This document shows, piece after piece, positions 26,580 to 36,266 of a stretch of 60,269 nt of DNA. The DNA lies in assembly GCA_946480175.1 (NCBI GenBank), contig CAMLIK010000005.1, positions 1 to 60,269 on the forward strand, in the 5' to 3' direction. Below the pieces are notes generated by a model. That model was not told where the DNA came from, ran no database searches, and worked only from the letters and a program-made list of their open reading frames with translations. Position 1 is the stretch's first letter; every line of letters starts with the position of its first letter. The DNA comes from an uncultured Gilliamella sp. Its GTDB lineage: Bacteria; Pseudomonadota; Gammaproteobacteria; Enterobacterales; Orbaceae. Both the position numbers and the translations under genes were made by a program.

Positions 26580-28889
26580 ATGTTATATAATAACAAATCC
26601 GAACAATCTCACCATGATAATCACGATCATTGTCATGGCGATTGTCATAATATTGCTCATAATCATGCACATGATTCTCACCATTCTCATGAAGCTAGTC
26701 ACACCGCATGCTGTGATGGGCATGATAATAGCTCATCACAAAAATGTGAGATTGAAGATCCCCCCGAAGACCCAGAGCGGAGTAGCCAAGGCGTTAAGTT
26801 AACTTGGAAAATTCAAGGTATGGATTGCGCCCATTGCGCAAACAAAATCGAAAATGGTGTTAAGACACTACCTAATATTAATCAAACCAAAATCATATTT
26901 TCAACCGAAAAGTTAATCGTTTTTGTTCCTAAGCATGATGATGCAGTAATCAAAATGATTGAAGATAAGGTTACTGAATTAGGCTATACGCCGATTTTTG
27001 AGTCGAGCCCGGCTCATCACCACAACCATTCACATAGTTTTGATAAAAAGGCATTTATTCCATTAGCGGTTTTAGGCTCATTGATTATAGTTAGTTATCT
27101 TATTTTGTTAGTAAATCAAACCGCAGGTGAATATGCGTTTATTGTGACAGCTGTAGTTGGGATTATCCCAATTTTGAAGGAGGCCATTGTTTTAACCCGT
27201 AGTGGTACGCCGTTTGCTATTGAAACACTAATGAGTATTTCGGCAATTGGTGCACTGTTTATTGGCGCAGCCGAGGAAGCGACCATGGTGATCTTTCTGT
27301 TTATGATAGGTGAGATGCTTGAAGGCTTTGCGACCAGTAAGGCGAAAAAAGGTATTTCATCACTGGCAGAGTTAATGCCAGATGAGACGGTGATTATTAT
27401 TGATGGTAAAAGGAAAACAGTTGCTAGTCATACCCTAAAACCAGATGATATTATCGAAATTTCATCCGGTGGTCGATTACCAGCTGATGTTATTTTGGTT
27501 AGCGAACAAGCCAGCATTGATGAAAGTGCACTAACCGGTGAGTCCATTCCGGTTAATTACTTAAGTGGTGATAAAATTTTAGCTGGGTCGTTAGTGGTCG
27601 ATAATACCATTCAACTTAAAGTGATTTCAGAATCCGGGCAAAACGCTGTCGATCGTATTTTACAGCTGATTGAAGATGCCGAGGATCGTAAAGCGCCAAT
27701 AGAGCGGTTTATCGATAAGTTTAGCCGTTATTATACGCCGGCGATTACATTATTTGCGTTTTTAGTGATCCTAATTCCACCATTGTTGACCGGCGCTGAT
27801 TGGTATACTTGGATATATCGAGGGTTGACGTTGTTGTTAATTGGTTGTCCTTGTGCGTTAGTAATATCAACTCCAGCGGTGATTACCTCGGCCTTGTCTA
27901 GCGCGGCTAAATATGGGGTATTAATTAAGGGCGGTGCGGCACTTGAGCATATTGGTTCGATTAAAATGTTGGCGTTTGATAAGACAGGAACATTAACCGA
28001 AGGTAAGCCACAAGTCACTGATGTCATTAATCGACACTGTTCTAACGAGGAGCTGCTAGCGATTGTTGCGGCGGTTGAAAGCGGATCTCACCATCCTTTA
28101 GCTAAAGCGTTAGTGGATTATGTGAAACAAAAATCAATTCAGTTTACCGAAGCCAAAAATCGTAAAGCAATTGCAGGTGTTGGGATTCAAGGTGAGTTAG
28201 ATCAGCAAACCTATTTTGTTGTGTCACCAAATAAGATCGAGACAGTGTCAACTGCGCTTAATGCCGAGGATGCTCATACGATTACTCAGCTTGAAGATAG
28301 TGGTAAGACGGTTGTAGTCGTTACCACCAGTCAACAGTTGCTAGGGATTATTGCTTTGCAAGATGTACTGCGTAGTGATGCTTTACCGGCTATCACTGAA
28401 CTTAAGCAACTTGGTTTGCAAACCTTGATGTTAACTGGCGATAATCAACGCGCCGCAAAAGCAATTGCTGGGCAATTAGATATTGATTACCGTGCTGAGT
28501 TGTTACCAGTAGATAAGTTAGCTAAAATCGAGGAGATTGGTCGTCATACTTCTATTGCGATGGTTGGTGATGGAATTAATGATTCGCCTGCCATGAAAGC
28601 CGCCACCGTCGGGATTGCAATGGGCAGTGGAACGGATGTCGCATTAGAAACAGCGGATGCTGCGCTGACTAAAAATAGCTTATTAAGTTTACCAATGTTG
28701 ATTCGCTTAACTCGCTTTGCTAATCGAAATATTAAGCAAAATATTACGATTGCCTTGGGAATTAAGTTGATATTTTTAATCACGAGTTTATTTGGCGTGA
28801 CAGGGCTTTGGTTAGCAGTGTTGGCTGATTCAGGAACCACGGCAATTGTTACTGCTAATGCGTTAAGGTTATTAAGAATTAAGAATTAA
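26580..28889 (+). CDS. zntA: Zn/Cd/Pb-exporting P1B-type ATPase
   Basis: Inner-membrane metal efflux pump. The ATG at 26580 with an AGG ribosome site is preferred to a TTG at 26538; product 769 residues. Order of domains: a His/Cys-rich N-terminal tail (residues about 8-50, full of HDH, HCHGDCHN, HSHEASH clusters), a heavy-metal-associated domain with GMDCAHCA, membrane helices, the actuator motif TGES, the transport-site CPCALVIS, the phosphorylation site DKTGTLTEG, and the GDGINDSPA hinge. The CPC and overall pattern indicate the Zn/Cd/Pb subgroup. It is monocistronic, convergent with birA. No MerR-type zntR is adjacent. Confidence 0.95.
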   Translation: MLYNNKSEQSHHDNHDHCHGDCHNIAHNHAHDSHHSHEASHTACCDGHDNSSSQKCEIEDPPEDPERSSQGVKLTWKIQGMDCAHCANKIENGVKTLPNINQTKIIFSTEKLIVFVPKHDDAVIKMIEDKVTELGYTPIFESSPAHHHNHSHSFDKKAFIPLAVLGSLIIVSYLILLVNQTAGEYAFIVTAVVGIIPILKEAIVLTRSGTPFAIETLMSISAIGALFIGAAEEATMVIFLFMIGEMLEGFATSKAKKGISSLAELMPDETVIIIDGKRKTVASHTLKPDDIIEISSGGRLPADVILVSEQASIDESALTGESIPVNYLSGDKILAGSLVVDNTIQLKVISESGQNAVDRILQLIEDAEDRKAPIERFIDKFSRYYTPAITLFAFLVILIPPLLTGADWYTWIYRGLTLLLIGCPCALVISTPAVITSALSSAAKYGVLIKGGAALEHIGSIKMLAFDKTGTLTEGKPQVTDVINRHCSNEELLAIVAAVESGSHHPLAKALVDYVKQKSIQFTEAKNRKAIAGVGIQGELDQQTYFVVSPNKIETVSTALNAEDAHTITQLEDSGKTVVVVTTSQQLLGIIALQDVLRSDALPAITELKQLGLQTLMLTGDNQRAAKAIAGQLDIDYRAELLPVDKLAKIEEIGRHTSIAMVGDGINDSPAMKAATVGIAMGSGTDVALETADAALTKNSLLSLPMLIRLTRFANRNIKQNITIALGIKLIFLITSLFGVTGLWLAVLADSGTTAIVTANALRLLRIKN

Positions 28890-28906
28890 GCAATTATTCA
28901 TTCTGC

Positions 28907-28928
28907 CCCCATTTATGCTAAAATGGGG
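28907..28928. terminator. Hairpin between convergent zntA and birA
   Basis: CCCCATTT-ATGCTA-AAATGGGG is a perfect 8-bp stem between the two stop codons. There is no T-tract on either side, so its termination strength is uncertain. Confidence 0.5.
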
Positions 28929-28948
28929 TCAATTATGACAATCAGCAT

Positions 28949-29902
28949 TTATTCATCACTTCTTAATGAAATTTCACCGCCGATATATGCGTTTATTTTG
29001 CCATTTTGTTCTAAAAGTAATCCACCCTGCTCATTAATGCCTTTAGCAATTCCTCGGATGACAGTATCACCAATTAATAATTTAACTGGACGATTAACAA
29101 AATTGTCGAGTCGTTGCCAGTCACTAAGAAATGGGGTAAGTCCATGTTTTTCGAAGTCACGAAGTTTGTTTTTCAGGTTTTTTGCCACTTTCGCCACCAG
29201 CAAATTGCGATCAACTTTACCCAAATTAGCCCATTTTTGATTGACGATGTTGGGATCGGGGTTGCTCATCATTAAGTTGATACCCACACCAATAACAACA
29301 TGCGCACAGTCACCAGTCTTACCAGCGAGTTCGACCAATATACCCGCAAGCTTTTGGTCATTAAGATAGAGATCATTTGGCCATTTTACTTTGATGTCTT
29401 GACCCGAAATTTGTCGTAATGTATCGGCTATGACAATACCCACAACTAAGCTTAATCCCATTGCCGCCGCAATACCTTGATCAAGTCGCCAATACATGGA
29501 AAAGTACAGGTTACTACCAAATGGCGCAAACCATTGTCGCCCTCGTCTACCTCGCGCTTTTGATTGAAACTCGGCAACACAACTGTCACCAGTTTGTAAT
29601 GTTTCAATATTATCTAATAGATATTGGTTAGTTGAGTCGATGATCGGCAGCACTTCTACATGACTATCGGCACCATAATCGTTGTCGATTTTGGCCTTAT
29701 CGAGTAAGTCTATTGGTGATGCTAAGCAATAACCTTTACCTTGTACAGAGGATAAGGTGATACCCCAATTTCGTAGTACTTTGATATATTTGTTGATGCC
29801 AGCTCGGGTAATACCAAATTGATTGGCAAGTTCTTCACCTGAGTGGAACTGTCCATCAGCTAATATATTAATTAATTTCAATGGATTTTGGTTACTGCGC
29901 AT
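28949..29902 (-). CDS. birA: Biotin-protein ligase / biotin operon repressor
   Basis: Bifunctional BirA: attaches biotin to the carboxyl carrier protein of acetyl-CoA carboxylase and represses biotin genes. The 317 residues start with a winged helix (GEELANQFGITRAGINKYIK, residues 18-37), so the repressor function is probably retained. The catalytic domain has the biotinyl-AMP loop KARGRRGRQW and KWPNDLYLNDQKLAGI. GAGGG lies 5 nt before the ATG. It follows an MFS gene that separates it from murB; in E. coli murB and birA are adjacent. Confidence 0.96.
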   Translation of the reverse strand: MRSNQNPLKLINILADGQFHSGEELANQFGITRAGINKYIKVLRNWGITLSSVQGKGYCLASPIDLLDKAKIDNDYGADSHVEVLPIIDSTNQYLLDNIETLQTGDSCVAEFQSKARGRRGRQWFAPFGSNLYFSMYWRLDQGIAAAMGLSLVVGIVIADTLRQISGQDIKVKWPNDLYLNDQKLAGILVELAGKTGDCAHVVIGVGINLMMSNPDPNIVNQKWANLGKVDRNLLVAKVAKNLKNKLRDFEKHGLTPFLSDWQRLDNFVNRPVKLLIGDTVIRGIAKGINEQGGLLLEQNGKINAYIGGEISLRSDE

Positions 29903-29909
29903 TCAACCC

Positions 29910-31022
29910 TCATTTTTTGAACAATAATAAAACAACAAAATAGAGTGAAATTATAGCAAAACTGATAAATAAATAACTATTACTTAATGTGTCCATTATA
30001 AGGGCTATCACCGCTGGAGCAACTAAACTACCGAGTGTATTGGTTAATAACATGGCTTGATTCATCGATACAATTTCTTGTTTGCGAACACACGAACAAG
30101 CCCACGCCATGGAGATGGGATAGATGGTATAAATGGTCGCGCCGAGCAACATAATGGCTAATACACCATAGACGTTAAATATCAGCAAGCCACAGGCAAT
30201 CATCATGAAGATTGATTCAACAAGCAATACAATACGACGACCAAACCTATCTGCACACCAGTTTGCCGGCATTTGGGCAATCACACCAGAGAGGATCAGT
30301 AATACCATCCAATTGGCGACTTGGTTATCGTTGTAGCCTAGATGTGAATAGTATGCTGGCATTAACGAATACAGTGAACCAATTAACATACCTGCTATCG
30401 CACAACCAATTAAACCGACTCGAGAAGGTTTATACATTATCATTGGTATAATGTTGAAACTACTTTTTTTCTTCTTCGGCAATTTGTAATGAGTTAGCAA
30501 TATAAATAGGATGGCAAGCCCCATCAGTATTGCAATCACTAAGCCAAAATAGAGTACATTTTGCGGAAAATACTGGAGCAGAGCTTGCCCTAACACGGTG
30601 CCTAAGTAGTAGGTAGTGAGATAGACCGCCAACATTTTGCCGCGAGTGCGCACTGTACCAGTAACTAAGATGCAACTTTCAATCACAACCCAAGTAACCG
30701 CACAGGCTATTCCAATGAAAAATCGCCATATCGCCCAACTGTAAAAATCCATTGAGAAACTTAAACCAATAGTCGCAATCGCAAAAATAATACAACTGTA
30801 GGTGTAAGTAAATCTGGCGTTAAACCGGCTAATAAACCAATTTGCCATGATGGTACCTACTAAGTTACCTGTAAAATAGCTCGAGCCAACTAAGCCTATT
30901 TGCCCAAGCGAAAACTCTTCACGAACTAGCCAAAGTGGCACTTGAGTATTAAGTGCCGATAAGGCAATGGTAACAAATAATAAACTCGTTAATAAAATAG
31001 GAAATGAATACGAATGTTTCAT
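29910..31022 (-). CDS. MFS transporter, YcaD family
   Basis: 370-residue major facilitator with 12 predicted membrane helices. It resembles E. coli YcaD along its length: LNTQVPLWL near residue 24, GSSYFTGNLVGT, a WVVIES helix, and YPISMAWACSCV then MNQAMLLTNTLGSLVAP near the C-terminus. Substrate unknown. It lies 7 bp before birA and 36 bp after murB, all on the minus strand, so it is co-transcribed with them. Its insertion between murB and birA is unusual relative to enterobacteria and invites a biotin- or wall-precursor-related guess, which the sequence itself does not support. Confidence 0.85.
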   Translation of the reverse strand: MKHSYSFPILLTSLLFVTIALSALNTQVPLWLVREEFSLGQIGLVGSSYFTGNLVGTIMANWFISRFNARFTYTYSCIIFAIATIGLSFSMDFYSWAIWRFFIGIACAVTWVVIESCILVTGTVRTRGKMLAVYLTTYYLGTVLGQALLQYFPQNVLYFGLVIAILMGLAILFILLTHYKLPKKKKSSFNIIPMIMYKPSRVGLIGCAIAGMLIGSLYSLMPAYYSHLGYNDNQVANWMVLLILSGVIAQMPANWCADRFGRRIVLLVESIFMMIACGLLIFNVYGVLAIMLLGATIYTIYPISMAWACSCVRKQEIVSMNQAMLLTNTLGSLVAPAVIALIMDTLSNSYLFISFAIISLYFVVLLLFKK

Positions 31023-31058
31023 AAGTTTGTAAGTAATTTTGTTGTTTTTAGGACGTAT

Positions 31059-32063
31059 TTATAAAAATTTATCCACGTCAATTTCACCTGTCGCTCCCAT
31101 AAATCGAATTTCAGGCGATAGGTGCACCGAGAACTTTTGCAATACTGCATTGATGATATAACGCGCTAATGCAACGACATCTTGCGCTGTCGCATTATCT
31201 TTATTGACTAAAACCAGAGCTTGTTGTTGATGCACTGCTGCACCACCAATTTGATAACCTTTTAGACCACACTGATCAATTAACCAACCGGCAGCTAATT
31301 TTATTTGATCATCCCTTTGTGGATATATAGGCATTGATGGGTATTTTTCAAGTAGTTTATCAGCAAGTTTTTTATCAACTACTGGATTTTTAAAGAAGCT
31401 TCCACCATTGCCTAAAACGCTAGGATCAGGCAGTTTACTTCGACGGATTTCGCATACTTTATCGAAGATCATTTTCGGTGTGACGGTTTTTGGATCAAAA
31501 TTTCGTAATTCACCATAAGTTAGCACTGGATCCCACTGTTTTGGTAATTTAAGACCAACATAAACAACGGCATAACCATCAGCATATTTTTGTTTGAAGA
31601 TGCTTTCACGATAGCCATATTGGCCGTCAGTAACGCTGACAATTTTACCGGTTGCAAATTCCAGTAATTCAACATAATCCGCCACTTTTTGAAATTCAAC
31701 CCCATATGCGCCAATATTTTGGATTGGCGCAGAACCAACACAACCGGGGATTAAAGCCAAGTTTTCAAGACCTGGAATATTTTGATTGATGGTGTTAGCA
31801 ACTAGATCATGCCAATATTCACCCGCCCCCACTTTTAAATGCCAGTGTGTTGGGGTTTCAGTTATAGTTAATCCTTTAATTCGGTTAACGATAATTGTGC
31901 CAGCAAAATTTTCGGTAAATAGCGTGTTACTGCCTTGTCCAATAATCATAAGATTATTAGAGTAGTTTTTCCAAACTTGCATTAGTTGTTCAACGGTTTC
32001 GACTGTTTCGACTCGGTTAGCGTAAACATCTAAAGCAAATGTATTAGGAATTTTTTGGTTCAT
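31059..32063 (-). CDS. murB: UDP-N-acetylenolpyruvoylglucosamine reductase
   Basis: FAD enzyme making UDP-N-acetylmuramate with NADPH, second committed step of peptidoglycan synthesis. 334 residues, type I (E. coli-like) MurB. FAD-binding motifs IGQGSNTLFTENF and IPGCVGSAPIQNIGAYGVE are visible, with the active-site serine region GNGGSFFKNP (near residue 225) and the C-terminal glutamate in SPEIRFMG. AAGGTAG precedes the ATG. First gene of murB-MFS-birA; divergent from deoB across a 462-bp gap. Confidence 0.97.
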   Translation of the reverse strand: MNQKIPNTFALDVYANRVETVETVEQLMQVWKNYSNNLMIIGQGSNTLFTENFAGTIIVNRIKGLTITETPTHWHLKVGAGEYWHDLVANTINQNIPGLENLALIPGCVGSAPIQNIGAYGVEFQKVADYVELLEFATGKIVSVTDGQYGYRESIFKQKYADGYAVVYVGLKLPKQWDPVLTYGELRNFDPKTVTPKMIFDKVCEIRRSKLPDPSVLGNGGSFFKNPVVDKKLADKLLEKYPSMPIYPQRDDQIKLAAGWLIDQCGLKGYQIGGAAVHQQQALVLVNKDNATAQDVVALARYIINAVLQKFSVHLSPEIRFMGATGEIDVDKFL

Positions 32064-32525
32064 TAATGACTACCTTTTATAAAACTACTTTTAAATTCAA
32101 TTAAATCGATCTTACTGGCGTTTTTTCGAGCGCATTTAAAAGTAGCAAATTAATAGCCTTATCAATTTTTGATAAGGCACTTTATTCAATTGTCGTTTAT
32201 TAATTTGCTATATTAGCACAATGCAAAACGATCTTTTATGCATTAAACTATTTTTTACTAATCGTCACTATTTATTTGTTAATAAAAATGTCAAAAGTTT
32301 AGGCAAATAGTCTACAAATAAAGTACTATCTCTTTTTTGTTTTTTTTTATCATGTATTATAGCTGCGATCTTTTTTATAAATTTAGTTATAATCTATTTT
32401 ACTCAAGCTTATGATAGACGTTATTATTATTTTATAAAATTCGAAAAATAAGTTATCGATCACGGTTTTAAATAACTTTATGATTTATGATTTTAGCTGT
32501 ACTTAGTTGAGATTTAGAGGAAATT
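32064..32525. other. Divergent promoter region murB / deoB
   Basis: 462 bp of AT-rich spacer. An AGAGGAAATT ribosome site precedes deoB. I see no gene, no convincing CRP or DeoR/CytR-type operator, and no strong hairpin. A TATCGATCAC half-match to CRP near 32454-32463 is too weak to call. Confidence 0.5.
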
Positions 32526-33755
32526 ATGAAAAGAGTTTTTATTATGATCCTCGATTCCTTCGGGATCGGCGGTGCTGAAGATGCAAAAAAATATGGCGAT
32601 GAAGGTTCGGATACCTTAGGTCATATTGCCGAGGCTTGCGCTTTAGGTAAAGCAAATCATGGACGTCAAGGACCATTGAAATTACCTAATTTAGGAAAGT
32701 TAGGTTTGATCGAAGCCGCTTATGAATCTACTGGTTCATATCCTAAAGAAATGGCTACCGAAGGTGAAGTTATTGGCGCTTATGGTTATGCCAGTGAGAT
32801 TTCATCAGGTAAAGATACCCCATCTGGTCACTGGGAAATCGCCGGCGTACCGGTATTATTCGATTGGGGTTACTTTACCAATACTACTAACAGCTTTCCT
32901 CAAGAATTATTAGATAAGATTGTTAAACGTGCTAATTTACCGGGCTATTTGGGTAATTGCCATTCATCGGGTACCGTGATTCTTGATGAACTTGGCCTTG
33001 AGCATATGTCGAGCGGTAAACCTATTTTTTATACCTCTGCTGATTCTGTTTTTCAAATTGCCTGCCATGAAGAGACTTTCGGTCTAGATAAGCTGTATGA
33101 AGTTTGCGAAATCGCGCGTGATGAGCTTAATAAAGGTGATTATAATATCGGTCGCGTTATTGCTCGTCCATTTTTAGGTAATAAACCGGGTGAATTTGTA
33201 CGTACTGGTAACCGTCATGATTTAGCTGTTGAGCCACCTGCACCAACAATGATTAAAAAACTGGTTGATGAAAAACACGGTAGCGTTGTGTCAATTGGTA
33301 AAATTGCCGATATTTACGCCCAAGTAGGTATTACTAAAAAAGTTAAAGCAACAGGTATTGAGGCGTTATTCAATGCCTCATTAGAAGAAATCAAACAAGC
33401 GAAAGATAATACTATTGTTTTTACTAATTTTGTAGATTTTGATTCATCATATGGTCATCGACGTGACGTTGCTGGTTACGCTGCTGCTTTAGAATATTTT
33501 GATAGTCGCTTGCCTGAGATGTTAGCCCTTATTAAACCAGGTGATCTTTTAATTATCAGCGCCGATCATGGCTGTGATCCAACTTGGTCTGGTACAGATC
33601 ATACTCGTGAGCATATTCCAGTTTTAGTTTATGGCGATAGCGTTCCAGCTGGATCATTAGGCCATCGTAAAACATTTGCTGATATTGGGCAAAGTGTTGC
33701 CGATTATTTTGATTTGTCACCTATGGATTATGGCGAATCATTTATACGTAAATAG
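32526..33755 (+). CDS. deoB: Phosphopentomutase
   Basis: Converts (deoxy)ribose 1-phosphate to the 5-phosphate, linking nucleoside phosphorolysis to central metabolism. 409 residues (E. coli DeoB 407). Alkaline-phosphatase-fold metal motifs: [14 protein letters not shown] at the N-terminus, the phosphorylated threonine in [11 protein letters not shown], and [20 protein letters not shown]. It opens the scavenging locus, 42 bp before deoD. E. coli deoC (deoxyribose-phosphate aldolase) and deoA are not next to it; a phosphorylase of another type (pdp) appears downstream. Confidence 0.97.
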   Translation: MKRVFIMILDSFGIGGAEDAKKYGDEGSDTLGHIAEACALGKANHGRQGPLKLPNLGKLGLIEAAYESTGSYPKEMATEGEVIGAYGYASEISSGKDTPSGHWEIAGVPVLFDWGYFTNTTNSFPQELLDKIVKRANLPGYLGNCHSSGTVILDELGLEHMSSGKPIFYTSADSVFQIACHEETFGLDKLYEVCEIARDELNKGDYNIGRVIARPFLGNKPGEFVRTGNRHDLAVEPPAPTMIKKLVDEKHGSVVSIGKIADIYAQVGITKKVKATGIEALFNASLEEIKQAKDNTIVFTNFVDFDSSYGHRRDVAGYAAALEYFDSRLPEMLALIKPGDLLIISADHGCDPTWSGTDHTREHIPVLVYGDSVPAGSLGHRKTFADIGQSVADYFDLSPMDYGESFIRK

Positions 33756-33797
33756 TGATTTTAGTACATTTTTTTAGTTATAAATCAGGAGATTTAA

Positions 33798-34511
33798 ATG
33801 TCTACCCCACATATTAATGCCACCGATGATGCTTTTGCTCAAACCGTTTTGATGCCCGGCGATCCATTACGAGCTAAGTTTATTGCCGAAACTTTTTTAG
33901 ATAATGCTAAAGAAGTTACCAATGTTAGAGGAATGCTAGGTTTTACCGGTGACTATAAAGGAAAGAAAATATCTGTTATGGGGCATGGTATGGGCATTCC
34001 ATCTTGTTCTATATACACAACTGAACTGATTAAATTTTATGGTGTTAAAAACATCATTCGCATCGGTTCATGTGGCGCCATCAGCCCCGATGTCAATCTT
34101 GGTGATGTGGTTATTGGCATGGGTGCCTGCACTGATTCAAAAGTCAATCGGTTACGTTTTAAAGATCATGATTTTGCCGCCATTGCTGATTTCGGTTTAA
34201 TTTGTAATGCTGTTAATGCAGCGAAACAATTAAATGTGAATGTTAAAGTGGGTAATCTTTTTTCTGCTGATCTATTTTATAGCGTCGAGCCTGATCTTTT
34301 CGATATTATGGAAAAATACAATATTCTAGGTGTCGAAATGGAAGCCGCTGGTATTTATGGTGTAGCCGCAGAATACGGAGCTAAAGCATTAGCGATCTGT
34401 ACAGTTTCAGATCATATTCGCAAAGGCGAAGCTATGTCATCTGAACAGCGCCAGCTGGGTTTTAAAGAGATGATTACAGTCGCTTTAGAGTCGGTATTAG
34501 TTAATTCATAA
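33798..34511 (+). CDS. deoD: Purine nucleoside phosphorylase, DeoD type
   Basis: Phosphorolyses purine (deoxy)nucleosides to base and (deoxy)ribose 1-phosphate, the DeoB substrate. 237 residues, matching hexameric DeoD (239). Motifs: [16 protein letters not shown], the IRIGSCGAI phosphate loop, and [18 protein letters not shown] lies just upstream of the ATG. Likely co-transcribed with deoB; a terminator follows directly. Confidence 0.97.
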   Translation: MSTPHINATDDAFAQTVLMPGDPLRAKFIAETFLDNAKEVTNVRGMLGFTGDYKGKKISVMGHGMGIPSCSIYTTELIKFYGVKNIIRIGSCGAISPDVNLGDVVIGMGACTDSKVNRLRFKDHDFAAIADFGLICNAVNAAKQLNVNVKVGNLFSADLFYSVEPDLFDIMEKYNILGVEMEAAGIYGVAAEYGAKALAICTVSDHIRKGEAMSSEQRQLGFKEMITVALESVLVNS

Positions 34512-34516
34512 TAAAT

Positions 34517-34543
34517 AATGGCAGAATATCTGCCATTTTTTTT
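34517..34543 (+). terminator. Terminator after deoBD
   Basis: ATGGCAG-AATAT-CTGCCAT stem followed by a run of eight or nine T. Confidence 0.9.
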
Positions 34544-34574
34544 GGTTACTCAAAAAAGAGGAACCAAGAATTTT

Positions 34575-34605
34575 AACATTGACGTTATTATTAACGGTAA
34601 ATGTT
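34575..34605. promoter_or_regulatory. Extended imperfect palindrome upstream of nupG
   Basis: AACATT (34575-34580) and CGTTA (34583-34587) are mirrored by TAACG (34592-34596) and AATGTT (34600-34605). It lies about 105 bp before the nupG ATG and could bind a dimeric repressor of nucleoside uptake; it does not obviously match CytR or DeoR sites. Confidence 0.4.
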
Positions 34606-34710
34606 GTTGAGCGTTATAACTAGATTATTAATAGTAATAACAAAATTTTATCTTTATTCATTAATTTTTATCTAATAGGTTAGAAAGATCTCATTTAATA
34701 AGGAATCAAA

Positions 34711-35964
34711 ATGAATACCAAGCTACAACTGAAAGTTATATTATTTTTACAATTTTTTATCTGGGGGAGTTGGCTAATTACCTTAGGCTCCTATATGATG
34801 ATTAAATTAAAATTTACTGGTATTGAAGTTGGCGCCGTATATGGCACCATGGGTATTGCTTCAGTATTTATGCCTAGTCTGCTTGGTATCGTAGCTGATA
34901 GATGGATACCTGCTAACCGCTTATATGTGCTTTGCCATTTGATTGGTGCAGTAACCTTATTTATCGCTGCATCTATCACATCGCCATTTTTAATGATGAG
35001 TGTGATGCTTATCCATTGTCTTGCATTTATGCCAACCATTGCAATTTCTAATTCAATTTCTTACTCTTGCTTAGAATCACAAGGACTAGACGTTATCGAA
35101 CAGTTCCCTGCTATTCGAATCTTCGGCACTATCGGTTTTATCGTAGCAATGTGGATGGTTAGCTTTATGCAGTTAGAACTCAGTAATATGCAACTTTATA
35201 TTGCAGCTGGTAGTTCAGTTTTATTGAGTCTTTATTCATTAACCTTACCTTTAATTGAAGTTGCAAAAAATGATGGCAAAGAAAAGTCTATTATAAGTTC
35301 ATTAGGTTTAGATGCATTTATATTATTAAAACAACCTAGATTGGCTATCTTCTTTTTATTTGCTGTGTTATTAGGTGGGATTTTACAAATTACTAATACT
35401 TTTGGTAATCCGTTTCTACATGACTTCGATAAAGTACCAGAATATGCAGATAGTTTAGTGGTTAAATTCCCATCAGTTTTATTATCTATTTCACAAATTT
35501 CAGAAGTCGTATTTATCTTATTTGTACCATTTTTTATGAAAAAACTTGGTATTAAATACGTGATGTTAATAAGTATGTTGGCATGGGTTGCTCGCTTTGG
35601 TCTTTTTGCTTACGGCGATCCATCACCATTCGGCTTTGTACTGTTACTGTTATCGATGATTGTTTATGGTTGTGCCTTTGATTTCTATAATATTTCAGGC
35701 TCAATGTATGTTGAAAAAACAGTATCACCTAACATCCGTAACAGTGCTCAAGGTTTATTTATGACAATGACTAACGGTATTGGTGCTTATTTAGGTTCAA
35801 TGATTAGTGGTATTGTTGTTGATCACTATACTTCAGAAGCGGGTATTGATTGGCATAATGTATGGCTTGTCTTTGCAGGTTATTCATTAGTGCTTGCAAT
35901 TATTTTTGTTTTAATTTTCCAAAATGATACTACTGAGCAAAAAACTGCAACCGTTAGAAACTAA
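34711..35964 (+). CDS. nupG: Nucleoside:H+ symporter, NupG family
   Basis: Inner-membrane importer of purine and pyrimidine nucleosides. 417 residues against 418 for E. coli NupG and XapB. The N-terminus QLKVILFLQFFIWGSWLITL and the helix pair pattern fit the nucleoside:H+ symporter branch of the MFS; twelve membrane helices are apparent. AAGGA precedes the ATG. It stands between deoBD and add with terminators on both sides, so it has its own promoter. NupG versus XapB cannot be separated by eye. Confidence 0.9.
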   Translation: MNTKLQLKVILFLQFFIWGSWLITLGSYMMIKLKFTGIEVGAVYGTMGIASVFMPSLLGIVADRWIPANRLYVLCHLIGAVTLFIAASITSPFLMMSVMLIHCLAFMPTIAISNSISYSCLESQGLDVIEQFPAIRIFGTIGFIVAMWMVSFMQLELSNMQLYIAAGSSVLLSLYSLTLPLIEVAKNDGKEKSIISSLGLDAFILLKQPRLAIFFLFAVLLGGILQITNTFGNPFLHDFDKVPEYADSLVVKFPSVLLSISQISEVVFILFVPFFMKKLGIKYVMLISMLAWVARFGLFAYGDPSPFGFVLLLLSMIVYGCAFDFYNISGSMYVEKTVSPNIRNSAQGLFMTMTNGIGAYLGSMISGIVVDHYTSEAGIDWHNVWLVFAGYSLVLAIIFVLIFQNDTTEQKTATVRN

Positions 35965-36038
35965 CTAAAATAAAATTCAATTAATATTAAAATAAATAGT
36001 TGAATCAGGTTATTAGCTAGTAACTTAATAACATCAAT

Positions 36039-36069
36039 AATTAGGCAACCGTTAAATTGTTGCCTAATT
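36039..36069 (+). terminator. Terminator of nupG
   Basis: AATTAGGCAAC and GTTGCCTAATT form a perfect 11-bp stem with a 9-nt loop. The following bases are CTTAAC rather than a long T-tract. The remaining spacer up to add (36070-36266) shows no other feature I can name. Confidence 0.65.
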
Positions 36070-36266
36070 CTTAACTAGGCTAAAATGTTACCAGCCTCAC
36101 ATAAATTCGATAAGTCACACAAAATGTATGGAAAATAAGTGTCTTATCAAGGTAGAATAAAATGCTTGTAAAAAGAGTGTCAATTCGGCTTTTGTTACTC
36201 TAATCAATTGCTGAAATATGACTATTACAAGTGCCCTATAAGCATAATTGAACAGATTAGAATTAG

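Noticed and set aside
28923..29240. Plus-strand frame of 105 codons over the end of birA
   Set aside because: Lies antisense inside birA, whose motifs are intact; a shadow frame.
32445..32470. CRP site before deoB (TATCGATCAC region)
   Set aside because: Only one weak half-site; does not meet TGTGA-N6-TCACA.
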